From Candidatus Njordarchaeota archaeon (GTDB taxonomy: Archaea; Asgardarchaeota; Njordarchaeia; Njordarchaeales; Njordarchaeaceae): a DNA stretch of 30,394 nt. The stretch is from the NCBI GenBank assembly GCA_029856625.1, contig JAHKLG010000003.1, positions 1 through 30,394 of the forward strand, read 5' to 3'. Positions 12,619-21,644 of the stretch are shown here, piece after piece. The position numbers and the translations under genes were made by a program. The notes beneath the pieces were generated by a model. The model was not told where the DNA came from. It made no database searches and worked only from the letters and a program-made list of their open reading frames with translations. Within the stretch, counting starts at the first letter, position 1. Every line of letters starts with the position of its first letter.

Positions 12619-14428
12619 GAGGCAAAGGAGGATTGCGATAATAGATACAGAGCGTTGTAAACCTGAGAAAACAAATTATGCTTGCATGCACGTCTGCCCT
12701 CCCCAAAGAGCAGGAGTTAAGGTGTTCGAAATTGATGAGGAGACAAAATTTCCTAGAATAAATGAGGAGCTATGCATTGGATGCGGGATATGCGTTAAGC
12801 ATTGTGTTTTCAAGGCAATAATAATTGTTAATCTTCCTTACCCCGTTGAGAATGAGATCGTCCATAGATATGGACCGAACATGTTCTCTCTATATAGATT
12901 ACCTATTCCTGTTAGGGGTAGCGTTACTGGCTTAATCGGACAAAATGCCATTGGGAAATCTACTAGTTTAAAAATACTAGCGGGTTTATTAAAGCCTAAT
13001 TTAGGAAATTACGAGAATCCTCCTGAATGGGATGAAGTTATAGAGCGATTTAAAGGAACTCTCTTGCAGCAATATTTCTCAAAGCTTGCAAATGGAGAGC
13101 TAAAGGTTGTATATAAACCTCAATACGTAGATATGATTCCGAAAGTGATTAAAGGTAAAGTTAACGAGGTTTTGAAAAAACGTGATGAAAGAGGAATAAG
13201 CGATTTATTAATTGATGAGTTGCGGTTAGGAGAAATTCTAGATCGTCCCATAAGTAAGTTAAGTGGGGGCGAATTGCAAAAGTTCGCAATAGCTGTAGCG
13301 ATTGAAAAAGATGCTGATGTCTACTTATTTGATGAACCAGCTTCGTATCTTGACGTCTTGGAAAGAATGAGGGTAGCCAAGGTCATTAGGGAATTAGCTG
13401 AGAAAAATCATAAGTATGTGCTAGTTGCGGAACATGACTTAGCAATACTTGATTATATTAGCGATAATGTTTGCATATATTATGGAGAACCAAATGCTTA
13501 CGGAATAGTTTCAAAGCCTCGTAGCGTAAGAGAAGGAATAAATATTTTCCTTGAAGGCTACATTCCGGACGAAAATGTCCGCTTCAGATCATCACCTATC
13601 AGATTCTCAGTAATTGCTCCTGTGGACGAATCTGCTAGGAAAGAGATCTTATTGACTTATCCTAAGCTAAGAAAGTCGTTTAATGGTTTTTATCTTGAGA
13701 TATCTCCTGGAGAATTAAGAAAAGGCGAGGTGATCGGTGTTTTAGGACCCAATGGTATTGGAAAAACGACATTCATTAGACTAATTGCAGGAATTCTGAA
13801 ACCGGATGAGGGGTATGAATGGAAGTTACCTGAGCAGTTAGTAATATCATATAAGCCTCAATACTTAAGTGAGTTTGTTGGAGATGAAGAGTGGCTAACT
13901 GTGCGCGAAAAGATAGAGAACGCTAGGAGAGGTGCCGTTGAGGATAAATGGTTCCGCACCTACGTAATTCATCCATTAGGGCTGGAGAGAATTTTAGATA
14001 TGGAGCTGGGAGATTTAAGTGGTGGAGAATTACAAAAAGTAGCTATTGCTTATGCATTAGCAAAAAAAGCAGATCTTTATCTACTAGACGAACCAAGCGC
14101 GTACATCTCGGCCGAGGATAGATTTTGGGTAGCTAAGACTATTAAGAATCTCGCTCAAGCGAATAATGCCACTATCATAGTAGTGGAGCATGATCTTTTG
14201 GTGGTTGATTATATTGCCAACAGATTAATCGTATTTGAAGGAGAACCTGGAAGACATGGGATTGCTACGGGACCTTATACTATGCTGGAGGGAATGAATA
14301 AATTCCTGAAGATTTTAGGAATAACGTTTAGGCGGGATAAGACAACGCAGAGGCCTAGGATTAATAAGCCAGGAAGCAGGCTTGATCTTCAACAAAAAGC
14401 ACTTGGGCAATATTATTACGTTGGATGA
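12611..14428 (+). CDS. ABCE1/Rli1 ribosome-recycling ATPase
   Basis: 605 residues. Splits ribosomes after termination or rescue, working with aRF1 or pelota. Order: N-terminal Fe-S domain, ABC domain 1 with P-loop GQNAIGKS (110-117) and signature LSGGELQKFAIA, hinge, ABC domain 2 with GPNGIGKT and LSGGELQKVAIA, then the C-terminal hinge. Walker B/D-loop segments (LFDEPASYLD and LLDEPSAYIS) are intact. Two oddities: the Fe-S domain shows only seven of the eight conserved Cys (16, 25, 29, 55, 58, 61, 65), with Thr21 where the CKPxKC motif normally ends in Cys; and the third P-loop Gly of domain 1 is Ala. ATG 12611 overlaps the acetyltransferase end and follows GGTGTT. Confidence 0.94.
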   Translation: MDKRQRRIAIIDTERCKPEKTNYACMHVCPPQRAGVKVFEIDEETKFPRINEELCIGCGICVKHCVFKAIIIVNLPYPVENEIVHRYGPNMFSLYRLPIPVRGSVTGLIGQNAIGKSTSLKILAGLLKPNLGNYENPPEWDEVIERFKGTLLQQYFSKLANGELKVVYKPQYVDMIPKVIKGKVNEVLKKRDERGISDLLIDELRLGEILDRPISKLSGGELQKFAIAVAIEKDADVYLFDEPASYLDVLERMRVAKVIRELAEKNHKYVLVAEHDLAILDYISDNVCIYYGEPNAYGIVSKPRSVREGINIFLEGYIPDENVRFRSSPIRFSVIAPVDESARKEILLTYPKLRKSFNGFYLEISPGELRKGEVIGVLGPNGIGKTTFIRLIAGILKPDEGYEWKLPEQLVISYKPQYLSEFVGDEEWLTVREKIENARRGAVEDKWFRTYVIHPLGLERILDMELGDLSGGELQKVAIAYALAKKADLYLLDEPSAYISAEDRFWVAKTIKNLAQANNATIIVVEHDLLVVDYIANRLIVFEGEPGRHGIATGPYTMLEGMNKFLKILGITFRRDKTTQRPRINKPGSRLDLQQKALGQYYYVG

Positions 14429-14443
14429 GGATATGTTCGGTTT

Positions 14444-15325
14444 TTAGGCCAGAATGGTATCTTCCCTTTTATCAATTCCTAATATCTCCCAAACTGTTGG
14501 GGCGTCATCAACATAGAATTCCTGTATATCCTTAATTATAGTAACTATTCTTCCTGTTGCATTATGAACTGATCCAGGAACTCTAAGTAACCTTACATGA
14601 TCTATCGTCACCTTCTTATCTATTCTAGGAATTTCCTGGCGTATTCTTCTCCAAATCTTTCGGAATTCTTTTTTCCCGAGGTTCTTTAAGATGATATTAT
14701 TCCTCTGAGCATATCTTCTCAAGAGGCGCATTTGATAGCGATATGTAAGAGGCTCTTCAATTGAATCAGGACTAATGTATATAGCAATAGCTTCTCGAGC
14801 TTCCTCTGATAATGTCCTTGCCTCCTTATCCAAGACCCAAGCGTGCACGCCTCGTCTCCCCGAGAACACCCAGATGATCTTAGAGAAACCGAAGTCTTCT
14901 CTCAGGGTCTCATCAACTATTAAAGCAGCGTCTACAACAAACCGCCAACATATTGGACATACATGATTCTTGCCTTTGCCGCATCTTCTTATATCATCAT
15001 AATCGGTGAGATCTATATCAAAAACGAGTTCTCGCCCAAGCCATCGTAAGCGTGTTATAGAGGTATTTGGAGAAGGTGGGGGGTCAAAGAGAGCACCAAC
15101 ATATGCTGCTAGTACACCCTTTTCACTCATAAACTTTTTTAACTCAAAAGGTGTTTCAAAGGAAAGATTCCTAATAAAGTGTTCTTGGCCATCTTCTCTC
15201 ATCACAGAGAATCCAAACTCTCTGTGATTGAATTTTTCTATGCCTATCACTTTTAACAGGGGTTCTATGGAGAATTTTCTCCTATAATACTCGGATAAAA
15301 TTTCACGAGTCAGTTTAGACTGCAA
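14444..15325 (-). CDS. priS: DNA primase small (catalytic) subunit PriS
   Basis: 293 residues. Makes the RNA or DNA primers at replication forks together with PriL, which is not in the window. Catalytic DID at 103-105 (LVFDIDLTDYD), the zinc knuckle C115, H121, C123, C126 (RRCGKGKNHVCPIC), nucleotide-binding SGRRGVH (155-161) and the late acidic motif TIDHVRLLRVPGSVH are all present. It is shorter than many homologues (about 330-350), mostly from a compact C-terminal part. The TTG start at 15325 begins 5 bp after the stop of the upstream zinc-ribbon gene, so the two form one minus-strand unit; GGGGT is the only weak ribosome site. Confidence 0.93.
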   Translation of the reverse strand: MQSKLTREILSEYYRRKFSIEPLLKVIGIEKFNHREFGFSVMREDGQEHFIRNLSFETPFELKKFMSEKGVLAAYVGALFDPPPSPNTSITRLRWLGRELVFDIDLTDYDDIRRCGKGKNHVCPICWRFVVDAALIVDETLREDFGFSKIIWVFSGRRGVHAWVLDKEARTLSEEAREAIAIYISPDSIEEPLTYRYQMRLLRRYAQRNNIILKNLGKKEFRKIWRRIRQEIPRIDKKVTIDHVRLLRVPGSVHNATGRIVTIIKDIQEFYVDDAPTVWEILGIDKREDTILA

Positions 15326-15330
15326 GATGA

Positions 15331-15519
15331 TTATACCCCATACACAATCTTTCTGGTTCGAGGTCTTAACTTAATAGCTGTTGGCCATCCACATTTAGGG
15401 CATATTATTAGATTTATCTCAGAAAATAATTCCATTGAAATTTCGAAGACGTGACCGCATTTAAGACACATATACTTAGATCGAGCTCCTAAGGGAATTC
15501 CATCAGTTTCCTTAACCAT
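15331..15519 (-). CDS. rpoP: Zinc ribbon, probable RNA polymerase subunit P (Rpb12-like)
   Basis: 62 residues with one zinc ribbon: YMCLKCGHVFEI and then CPKCGWPTAIKLRPRTRKIV. The spacing, the tail rich in basic residues and the K/R-x-R pattern after the second CxxCG fit archaeal RpoP, the small zinc subunit needed for open-complex formation. The first 15 residues are an extension beyond the usual start. Immediately upstream of priS in the same unit. Another small zinc-ribbon protein cannot be excluded, since the domain is short. Confidence 0.6.
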   Translation of the reverse strand: MVKETDGIPLGARSKYMCLKCGHVFEISMELFSEINLIICPKCGWPTAIKLRPRTRKIVYGV

Positions 15520-15608
15520 TTTGATCCCTTTTTCCTAACTTAACGAAATTAAATTTGAGTATGAATACTATTAATCCTTTACTGCTAGAATTAGTCGGAA
15601 AGAAGAGA

Positions 15609-15686
15609 TGGTGCCCCGGGCGGGATTTGAACCCGCGTCGCCGGCTTGAAAGGCCGGCATGCTTGACCGGGCTACACCACCGGGGC
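15609..15686 (-). tRNA. tRNA-Glu(TTC)
   Basis: Acceptor GCCCCGG/CCGGGGC, anticodon stem CCGGC/GCCGG around CTTTCAA (anticodon TTC), T arm GCGGG-TTCAAAT-CCCGC, discriminator A, encoded CCA. No intron. The D arm GTGTAGCCCGGTCAAGC is typical of archaeal tRNA-Glu. Confidence 0.95.
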
Positions 15687-15830
15687 ACGATTGAGTAGCT
15701 CCCCCTGGCTCTTAATTATGAGTTATTAAGAAATTGTGTGGGGCTTTAAAAATCTTACACTTCTTTACTATTAGATTCCGTTAAGACTACTACTGAAGGG
15801 TAAGATCAACCTAGCGAGCTGGTAATGAAG

Positions 15831-15907
15831 TGGTGGGGCCGGCGGGATTCGAACCCGCGACCACCGGCGCCCAAGGCCGGCATCCTTCCTGGCTAGACTA
15901 CGGCCCC
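15831..15907 (-). tRNA. tRNA-Pro(TGG)
   Basis: Acceptor GGGGCCG/CGGCCCC, anticodon stem CCGGC/GCCGG around CTTGGGC (anticodon TGG), T arm GCGGG-TTCGAAT-CCCGC, discriminator A, encoded CCA. No intron. Same direction as tRNA-Glu, 144 bp upstream of it. Confidence 0.93.
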
Positions 15908-15940
15908 AATGTGTTTTATCCGTGTTTTATGTTTTCTCTT

Positions 15941-15956
15941 ATTTTTAAAAGCTTCG
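15941..15956 (-). promoter_or_regulatory. BRE/TATA of tRNA-Pro
   Basis: On the minus strand CGAAGC is followed by TTTTAAAAAT, 34-49 bp before the tRNA 5' end. This resembles an archaeal BRE plus TATA box for a stable RNA gene. Confidence 0.5.
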
Positions 15957-16040
15957 GTGAATTATGGTAAAAGATAAAACCTTACAATTTTATCGAGTGT
16001 TAACAGTTTTTCTTTAAATAGGATTCCTGACTAGTTATCC

Positions 16041-16697
16041 GTGGTGAGAGATCCGTCATGTATATACTTATATATGGTGTCTACTGTGAGCGGAGAGAGG
16101 CAGAAGGAGCGAATAGAAGTTCGGGAGATCATCCAAGCACTCGGAGAGGCCGAACTTAAATATTTAGATGCGATGAAAACTCGGAGGCAGTTAATAGGCA
16201 TAGTTCTTATGATCATAGGATTTGTGTCTTGGATACTTGTACTTTACGTTGCAATAAGTAATCCTTCTCAGAGCTTTATCTGGATTTTAGCGGGTCTCTT
16301 TATAAGCCCCCTACTAATGAGAGAAGGTTCTATAGCTATCAGAGATGCGAAAAGTATCGCTATACCGGGAGGCGGAAGATATCAGGTCTTTTCAAAGATA
16401 GTATGTATGGAGTGTGGCTATAGTGAAATAAGACCTTGGCGAGAGGGAGAATATGTGGGAATTAAGTTGAGTGACAAGTGTCCGAAATGCGGAGGAGGAT
16501 TGACTGTTAAGGCTATATTTGGGGAACCAGAAAAGAAAATTAAGCCCATAGGGATGCCGATTCAGGTGATGGGCGGCCAAGCAAAGATTAGTGGTTGGGA
16601 ATTACTAAGATATTATCTCCTAGACCTATTTACTCCGTTTAAAATAGCTTTCAGATGGGTAGCTAAGAAAATCAATCAGAGGGAGAGGGTGGTATAG
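16041..16697 (+). CDS. Membrane protein with zinc ribbon, unknown function, coupled to reverse gyrase
   Basis: 218 residues in the longest form. A charged N-terminal helix (about 20-48) precedes two membrane segments (about 49-72 and 80-95). Then come a soluble zinc ribbon (VCMECGY and CPKCGGG, about 26 residues apart) and an amphipathic C-terminal part ending in basic residues. I recognise no family. Starts: GTG 16041 has a TATA-like TTTAAATA 21-28 bp upstream (leaderless), while GTG 16086 has GGTGT five bases before it and may be the true start. The stop lies one base before the reverse gyrase TTG, so both should be on one transcript. Whether this means a shared role, for example tethering or stress sensing, is open. 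Confidence 0.75.
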   Translation: MVRDPSCIYLYMVSTVSGERQKERIEVREIIQALGEAELKYLDAMKTRRQLIGIVLMIIGFVSWILVLYVAISNPSQSFIWILAGLFISPLLMREGSIAIRDAKSIAIPGGGRYQVFSKIVCMECGYSEIRPWREGEYVGIKLSDKCPKCGGGLTVKAIFGEPEKKIKPIGMPIQVMGGQAKISGWELLRYYLLDLFTPFKIAFRWVAKKINQRERVV

Positions 16698-16698
16698 C

Positions 16699-19600
16699 TT
16701 GGGCTCAAGGTACAAAATAAGCGTTATTGGAAAAGATCCAGCTGTTGAAGAGATAATTAGGGAGGCCATCGATGTTATTAAGGAGAAGAAGGTAACGTGT
16801 ATTTTTGAGAGATTATGTCCTAATTGCAATTGGAAGATCCCTAGTTTCAGGCTTGAGCATGATCTAGCTTGTCTGGAATGTATTCCTGAGAAAATAGCTA
16901 AAAAGCATTATAAGGAGGAATACCAGAATCCTCAATTGAGGTTAGGTAGTATTTTGGAGAAAAATAAGGCTCTAAGAAAGTTTAAACGCGCATATATGAT
17001 AGAGAAAGAGTTACAGGACTTTATCGAGTTCTTCAAGAAATTAATGGGAGCTCCTCCTTGGAGTGCTCAGCGTGTATGGGCTCGAAGAGTTTTAACTAAT
17101 GAAAGTTTCGCGATTATAGCTCCCACAGGAGTTGGTAAAACTGTTTTTGGACTAATAATGGCTTTATACCTCGCCCATAAGAAGGGGTTTAGAACGTATA
17201 TAATTTTACCAACAAAAACACTTTTGCGGCAAGTCTTAGAGAAAATAAGAGGTTGGGAGGAGAAGCTTGGCACAAGATATGTTATAGCTTATCATTCTGA
17301 AATGAGTGCTAAGGAGAGAAAAGAGTTCACCGAAAGATTTCAGTCAGGGGACTTTAAGATATTAATAACAACGTCTCAATTCCTCATAAGGAATCTTCAG
17401 GATGTGATACAAGCTTTTAGTAAAGCTGGAGGACAAAAACATTATCATAGATATGTTGATTTTATGTTTGTGGACGATGTTGATAGCTTTCTGAGAAATG
17501 TTAAGAATCTGGATAGAGCAATGGTTCTCCTTGGTTATACTCTAAGTAGAAAGATGCGAACTATTATTGATAAAGTCAGGAAATATGTCTCTGGCTCTGA
17601 GGAAACTTCACAATTAACTGATGATGAATGGGAAGAAATTATTAGAACTAGAGAGAAAGCTGGCATACTTGTAGTATCATCAGCTACGGGCAGAGTGCGA
17701 GGTGTTCTTATTCGTAGGTTATTCTCTGTAATATTTGGTTTCTCAATAGGTTCCTCTAGGGAAGGTATTCGGAACGTTCTTGACGTATATGACGATAAAC
17801 TCCTGAATAAGCCAATTACTAAGAGAGAGTTAATAGATGAAGCTATTGAATTGATCAAAAAATTGGGAGATGGAGGATTGGTTTTCGTAGCTAGGGGGGC
17901 AGATAGTGATGAGATAATAGAAGAGTTGGTAAAAAAATTATCAGGAGAAGGTATAAAGGCTCTCGGCGTAACTGCTGAGGAAGGAACAGAAGTAACAAAT
18001 GCCATTGAGAAATTTGCTGCGAAGGAAGTCGATATCCTCATAGGCAAGGCTTCTCCCTATGGATTATTAGTTCGGGGACTAGATCTGCCAGAGAGAGTGA
18101 GATACGCGATCTTTATAAAGGTGCCGCATTTCAGTGTGCGGTTAGAGCCAAGACCAAATCCAGTATATCTATCATTTGTAATGCGTAAGTTAGTTAATGC
18201 ATTCGAGAATAAGGGAGAGATTTTAGATGACATTAGAAATCTAGCTTCCCATTTAGTATGGTTAACGACTAGTGAAATTAGAAATTTAGAGGACGAGATT
18301 CGCAATTTACTCGCAGAGAAGAATGTTGATCAGCTCCTTGAGGAATTAGAATCTAAGAAGTTAGATGAATTATCACATAGAGATAGGGCTATCTACTTTA
18401 CTCTTAAGTTATTTAAGGCTTTATCCGAGCTTCTAGCTAGAAATGATCTTGAAGAACGACTTTCTGCCGCTGGTATACCCTTTGAGACAAGGATGGAGAA
18501 TGGAACTAAAGTGTTTAGTATATTAACAGCTGACATTAAAACTTACATACAAGCTTCTGGTAGAACCTCTAGACTCTTCGCTGGCGGAATTACTAAGGGA
18601 ATTTCGATTATCTTACCCACAAACAAATACTTACTCGAAGAGCTTGATAGGAAATTATCTTGGACTGTGGAGACGACACTTTATCCTTTATCGGATATTA
18701 AGTTAGATGTGATCATGAAAGAAATAGATAAGGATAGAGAAAGGGTCAGAATAGCACGACTTGGAAAGATGCCTGCTAAGGAGCATTTACAAACCTGCCT
18801 TTTTATAGTCGAATCCCCGACGAAGGCCCGTACAATAGCAAGCTTTTTCGGCAGACCTACTAGAAGGATATTTCCAGGGCTCGTTGCTTATGAGATAATA
18901 ATTGGTAAGTATCTAGCAACGATCGTTGCTACAATAGGTCATGTAACGGATCTCATTACCCATAAGTTTATCCCTGAATTCGCAACCATAAGGCGGAATG
19001 GTAAGATAGAGCATGTGATTAGAGCCTATACAATAAGAGAGTTATCTTGGCCCTATGGAATAGTTGTGCTAAATACCGATTCTGGAACGAAATTCATTCC
19101 GATATTTGGTCCTAAAATAACTTGCGGACAATGCGGATATGTCTTTGTACCATATTTTACGGTGAATGATAAGCTTGATGAGAAACTTCAACAAGTTAAA
19201 TTTAAGAAAATAAAGGCTTACATGCATTATCTCGCGCCTAAGAGATCATGGGATATTCATGCCTTTAAACGACGTACCGAAATACCTCTGAAGTGCCCGA
19301 GATGCGGAGAGACAGAGAAACTTTATGATAAAGCCATAACAATTGAGGCTCTAAGACAATTAGCGCTAGAAAGTGAGGTAGTTCTTATAGGCACAGACCC
19401 AGATATCGAAGGAGAGAAAATAGCATGGGATGTTGCAATTTTGCTTAAGCCTTATGTCAAGAAGATTATGAGAGTAGAATTTCATGAAGTAACGAGGAGC
19501 GCTATCGAGAAAGCTCTGGCAGAAACTAGGGATATAAATTTCGAATTAGTAATGGGTCAGTTGCTGAGGAGAATAGAGGATAGATGGATTGGTTTTTATC

Positions 19601-20859
19601 TTTCTGAAGAATTAAAGGAAATTTTAAATGAGAGAAACTTATCAGCAGGTAGGGTTCAGTCTCCAGTTCTCTCTTGGATCGTTGAGCGTTATAACTTATG
19701 GAAGGAGAAAGAGAAATGGACCATAATTAACATTGGAGAAGGAGCTGAAATAAAAATTAAAGGCGAGGTTAAAGTCAAGAGAATAAAGATAAATAAATTT
19801 ATGGTTGAGGAGAAAAAGCTATTCCCGCCTCCGCCATTAATAACTGACACGATGCTTACTTATGCTTCAATTCTCTACGGGATGAGTGCGGATAGAACAA
19901 TGAGGCTTGCTCAAACACTCTTCGAGGTAGGTCTAGTAACGTACATTAGAACAGATTCTACGAGAGTTTCAGACGCGGGTTTAGGAGTAGCAAAGAGGTT
20001 GATAAGTGATAACTTCGGCCCAGAGCTCTTTGTGCCTAGGAGATGGAGTAGAGGCGAAGAAGGGGCTCATGACTGTATAAGACCTACTAGAGCTTTGATG
20101 TTGAATGATCTTAGAGAAGCTCTTGAGAGAGGAGAAATTGTTCTCCAGGAAGAATTGCCAGCGGATGCGTACCAATTATATGATATGATTGTACGCATAT
20201 TCATGGCATCTCAAATGAAAGAAGCGCTCGCAGATTACGCGGATTTAACCGTTGAGGTCTATTATGAAGATGAGAAAGGAGAAGAGAAAGTCTTAGAAGA
20301 AACGATATCGGGCGTTCTTGAGATAAAAGAAAAAGGTTTTTACCAAGCATTAACTCCGCCCATGATGCGTATTTTTATGCCTAAGAGAGTACCTAAACTG
20401 AAAGAAGGCATCGTACTATTGCCCAAAGATGTCAAAATAGAAGTAAGGGAGATGCCTAAAGCATGGCCATTGAGGGAGGGAGAAATTGTAAAGATGATGC
20501 GGGAGAGGGGTATTGGTAGACCATCCACTTATGCAACAATCATAGAGAAACTTTTCGAAAGAAGATATGTCAAGAAAATTCAGGGAGGTTTTGTTGTACC
20601 ACGAGAGAGGGGAATAATTGTGAATAGAATAGTTAACGCCATGCATCCAGAAATGGTATCTGAGGAAAGAACTAGGATAATTTTTGACCTAATTGACAAA
20701 GTGGCGAGGGGGGAAGAGGATTGTATAAAACTACTGGAGGACATATATAGGGAGATAGAAAAAGCTAAGGAGGAAGCTAAGCATAAAGCTCTACCATCCG
20801 ATATTATAGCAGAGATTGAGAAGTATCGAAGGAATGTAGAGAGACGATTAGGTCGGTAA
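16699..20859 (+). CDS. rgy: Reverse gyrase
   Basis: 1386 residues, single chain. Introduces positive supercoils using ATP; found only in thermophiles. Order: N-terminal zinc finger (CPNC about 41-44, then CLEC), helicase-like domain with Walker A APTGVGKT (141-148), the reverse-gyrase Walker B variant VDDVD (258-262) and SSATG, latch and second RecA half ending in QASGRTSRLF, then topoisomerase IA with TOPRIM Glu705 (ESPTKA), a second zinc finger (CGQCG and CPRCG), DPDIE (Asp900, Asp902, Glu904) and catalytic Tyr1082 in TYIRTDSTR. Longer than the usual 1050-1250; extra length lies partly in a charged helical stretch around residues 500-600. No intein motifs are seen. TTG 16699 follows GGTGGT at good spacing. 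Confidence 0.97.
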   Translation: MGSRYKISVIGKDPAVEEIIREAIDVIKEKKVTCIFERLCPNCNWKIPSFRLEHDLACLECIPEKIAKKHYKEEYQNPQLRLGSILEKNKALRKFKRAYMIEKELQDFIEFFKKLMGAPPWSAQRVWARRVLTNESFAIIAPTGVGKTVFGLIMALYLAHKKGFRTYIILPTKTLLRQVLEKIRGWEEKLGTRYVIAYHSEMSAKERKEFTERFQSGDFKILITTSQFLIRNLQDVIQAFSKAGGQKHYHRYVDFMFVDDVDSFLRNVKNLDRAMVLLGYTLSRKMRTIIDKVRKYVSGSEETSQLTDDEWEEIIRTREKAGILVVSSATGRVRGVLIRRLFSVIFGFSIGSSREGIRNVLDVYDDKLLNKPITKRELIDEAIELIKKLGDGGLVFVARGADSDEIIEELVKKLSGEGIKALGVTAEEGTEVTNAIEKFAAKEVDILIGKASPYGLLVRGLDLPERVRYAIFIKVPHFSVRLEPRPNPVYLSFVMRKLVNAFENKGEILDDIRNLASHLVWLTTSEIRNLEDEIRNLLAEKNVDQLLEELESKKLDELSHRDRAIYFTLKLFKALSELLARNDLEERLSAAGIPFETRMENGTKVFSILTADIKTYIQASGRTSRLFAGGITKGISIILPTNKYLLEELDRKLSWTVETTLYPLSDIKLDVIMKEIDKDRERVRIARLGKMPAKEHLQTCLFIVESPTKARTIASFFGRPTRRIFPGLVAYEIIIGKYLATIVATIGHVTDLITHKFIPEFATIRRNGKIEHVIRAYTIRELSWPYGIVVLNTDSGTKFIPIFGPKITCGQCGYVFVPYFTVNDKLDEKLQQVKFKKIKAYMHYLAPKRSWDIHAFKRRTEIPLKCPRCGETEKLYDKAITIEALRQLALESEVVLIGTDPDIEGEKIAWDVAILLKPYVKKIMRVEFHEVTRSAIEKALAETRDINFELVMGQLLRRIEDRWIGFYLSEELKEILNERNLSAGRVQSPVLSWIVERYNLWKEKEKWTIINIGEGAEIKIKGEVKVKRIKINKFMVEEKKLFPPPPLITDTMLTYASILYGMSADRTMRLAQTLFEVGLVTYIRTDSTRVSDAGLGVAKRLISDNFGPELFVPRRWSRGEEGAHDCIRPTRALMLNDLREALERGEIVLQEELPADAYQLYDMIVRIFMASQMKEALADYADLTVEVYYEDEKGEEKVLEETISGVLEIKEKGFYQALTPPMMRIFMPKRVPKLKEGIVLLPKDVKIEVREMPKAWPLREGEIVKMMRERGIGRPSTYATIIEKLFERRYVKKIQGGFVVPRERGIIVNRIVNAMHPEMVSEERTRIIFDLIDKVARGEEDCIKLLEDIYREIEKAKEEAKHKALPSDIIAEIEKYRRNVERRLGR

Positions 20860-20886
20860 AATATTAAAATAAAAATTGGTTCACCT

Positions 20887-21141
20887 TCATCTTTTTGCAG
20901 GAGAATTTAGATAAAGAATCTTGTATCTATTCCCTGATTGGATAATAATTACCCTATTTTCGGGTTCCCCAAAATTAATGCTAAAAACTCCCTTCTCAAT
21001 AATCTTTACATTGAGTAAAGGCTTTTTCTCCTCATCCACAAGTTTAAAGAGCTTATAGCCGCATCGTGGGCATCCATTACGGAAATCTCTAATACTTTCA
21101 ATAGAGAAAATAGTATTACATTTAGTGCATTGAACTAGCAT
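20887..21141 (-). CDS. Zinc-ribbon protein, DUF2072/COG3364-like
   Basis: 84 residues. The N-terminal zinc ribbon has CTKC (5-8) and CPRC (24-27). The C-terminal segment IIEKGVFSINF and VIIIQSGNRYKILYL matches the tail I associate with an archaeal zinc-ribbon family (COG3364, DUF2072), where a GxYxINL motif precedes a strand ending in IHLP. That family has been linked by gene context to archaeal replication origins, which would suit this window, but the assignment is from memory of the pattern and the protein is shorter than typical. It lies between reverse gyrase and the divergent rnp4 gene, convergent with reverse gyrase (27-bp gap). Confidence 0.62.
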   Translation of the reverse strand: MLVQCTKCNTIFSIESIRDFRNGCPRCGYKLFKLVDEEKKPLLNVKIIEKGVFSINFGEPENRVIIIQSGNRYKILYLNSPAKR

Positions 21142-21236
21142 AGTTCTTTCCTCGTCTAATAATGTAATAGAAGGTGATACCGCTTACCAGAAAAAATTTG
21201 GCTAAATATAGAGCTGTGTAACATTGGTGGTTTACC

Positions 21237-21578
21237 TTGACTAGGAATTTTTCTAAATCAAAAAAGAGAAGACTTCGACTAAGGTCTAAATTGGCATTAG
21301 AGAATATTAAGGAGATGCTCAATAGAGCATTTCTTGAGGGATATAGATGCAATATAGAGAGAAGCATAATTTTGGGGAGACAAGCTCGACGTCTATCAAA
21401 AGCTACAGGGGTTAAGATTCCTTGGTACTTTAAATTCTTCTTCTGTAAAAAATGTAAGAGATTCCTTATACCAGGTAAAACCATGCGGATAAGAATACGG
21501 AATAGGAGAGAGTCTCATATTACTATTACTTGCTTATTATGTGGAAGTATTAAGAGAGTTCCACTAAGGCATAGATAG
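21237..21578 (+). CDS. rnp4: RNase P protein component 4 (Rpp21/Rpr2)
   Basis: 113 residues, very basic. Zinc-binding protein that pairs with Rnp1 (Rpp29) to help the RNase P RNA recognise pre-tRNA for 5' end processing. The N-terminal helices (ALENIKEMLNRAFLEGY, then RSIILGRQARRLSKATG) are followed by the zinc site FFCKKCKRFLIPGKTMRIR and ITCLLCGSIKRVP. The order and the PGKTMRIRIRNRR stretch are characteristic. The TTG start has GGTGG upstream at 21226-21230. Forms a co-directional pair with polB 66 bp downstream. Confidence 0.9.
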   Translation: MTRNFSKSKKRRLRLRSKLALENIKEMLNRAFLEGYRCNIERSIILGRQARRLSKATGVKIPWYFKFFFCKKCKRFLIPGKTMRIRIRNRRESHITITCLLCGSIKRVPLRHR

Positions 21579-21644
21579 AGATAAATTTGACATGAAGCAC
21601 ATACTTTTCTTTAATAATCATTCAGAGATTAAGGGGCCAATTAT

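Noticed and set aside
16699..20859. Intein in reverse gyrase to explain its length
   Set aside because: No Cys/Ser-N...HN-Cys intein blocks are visible, and helicase and topoisomerase motifs follow each other without an inserted domain.
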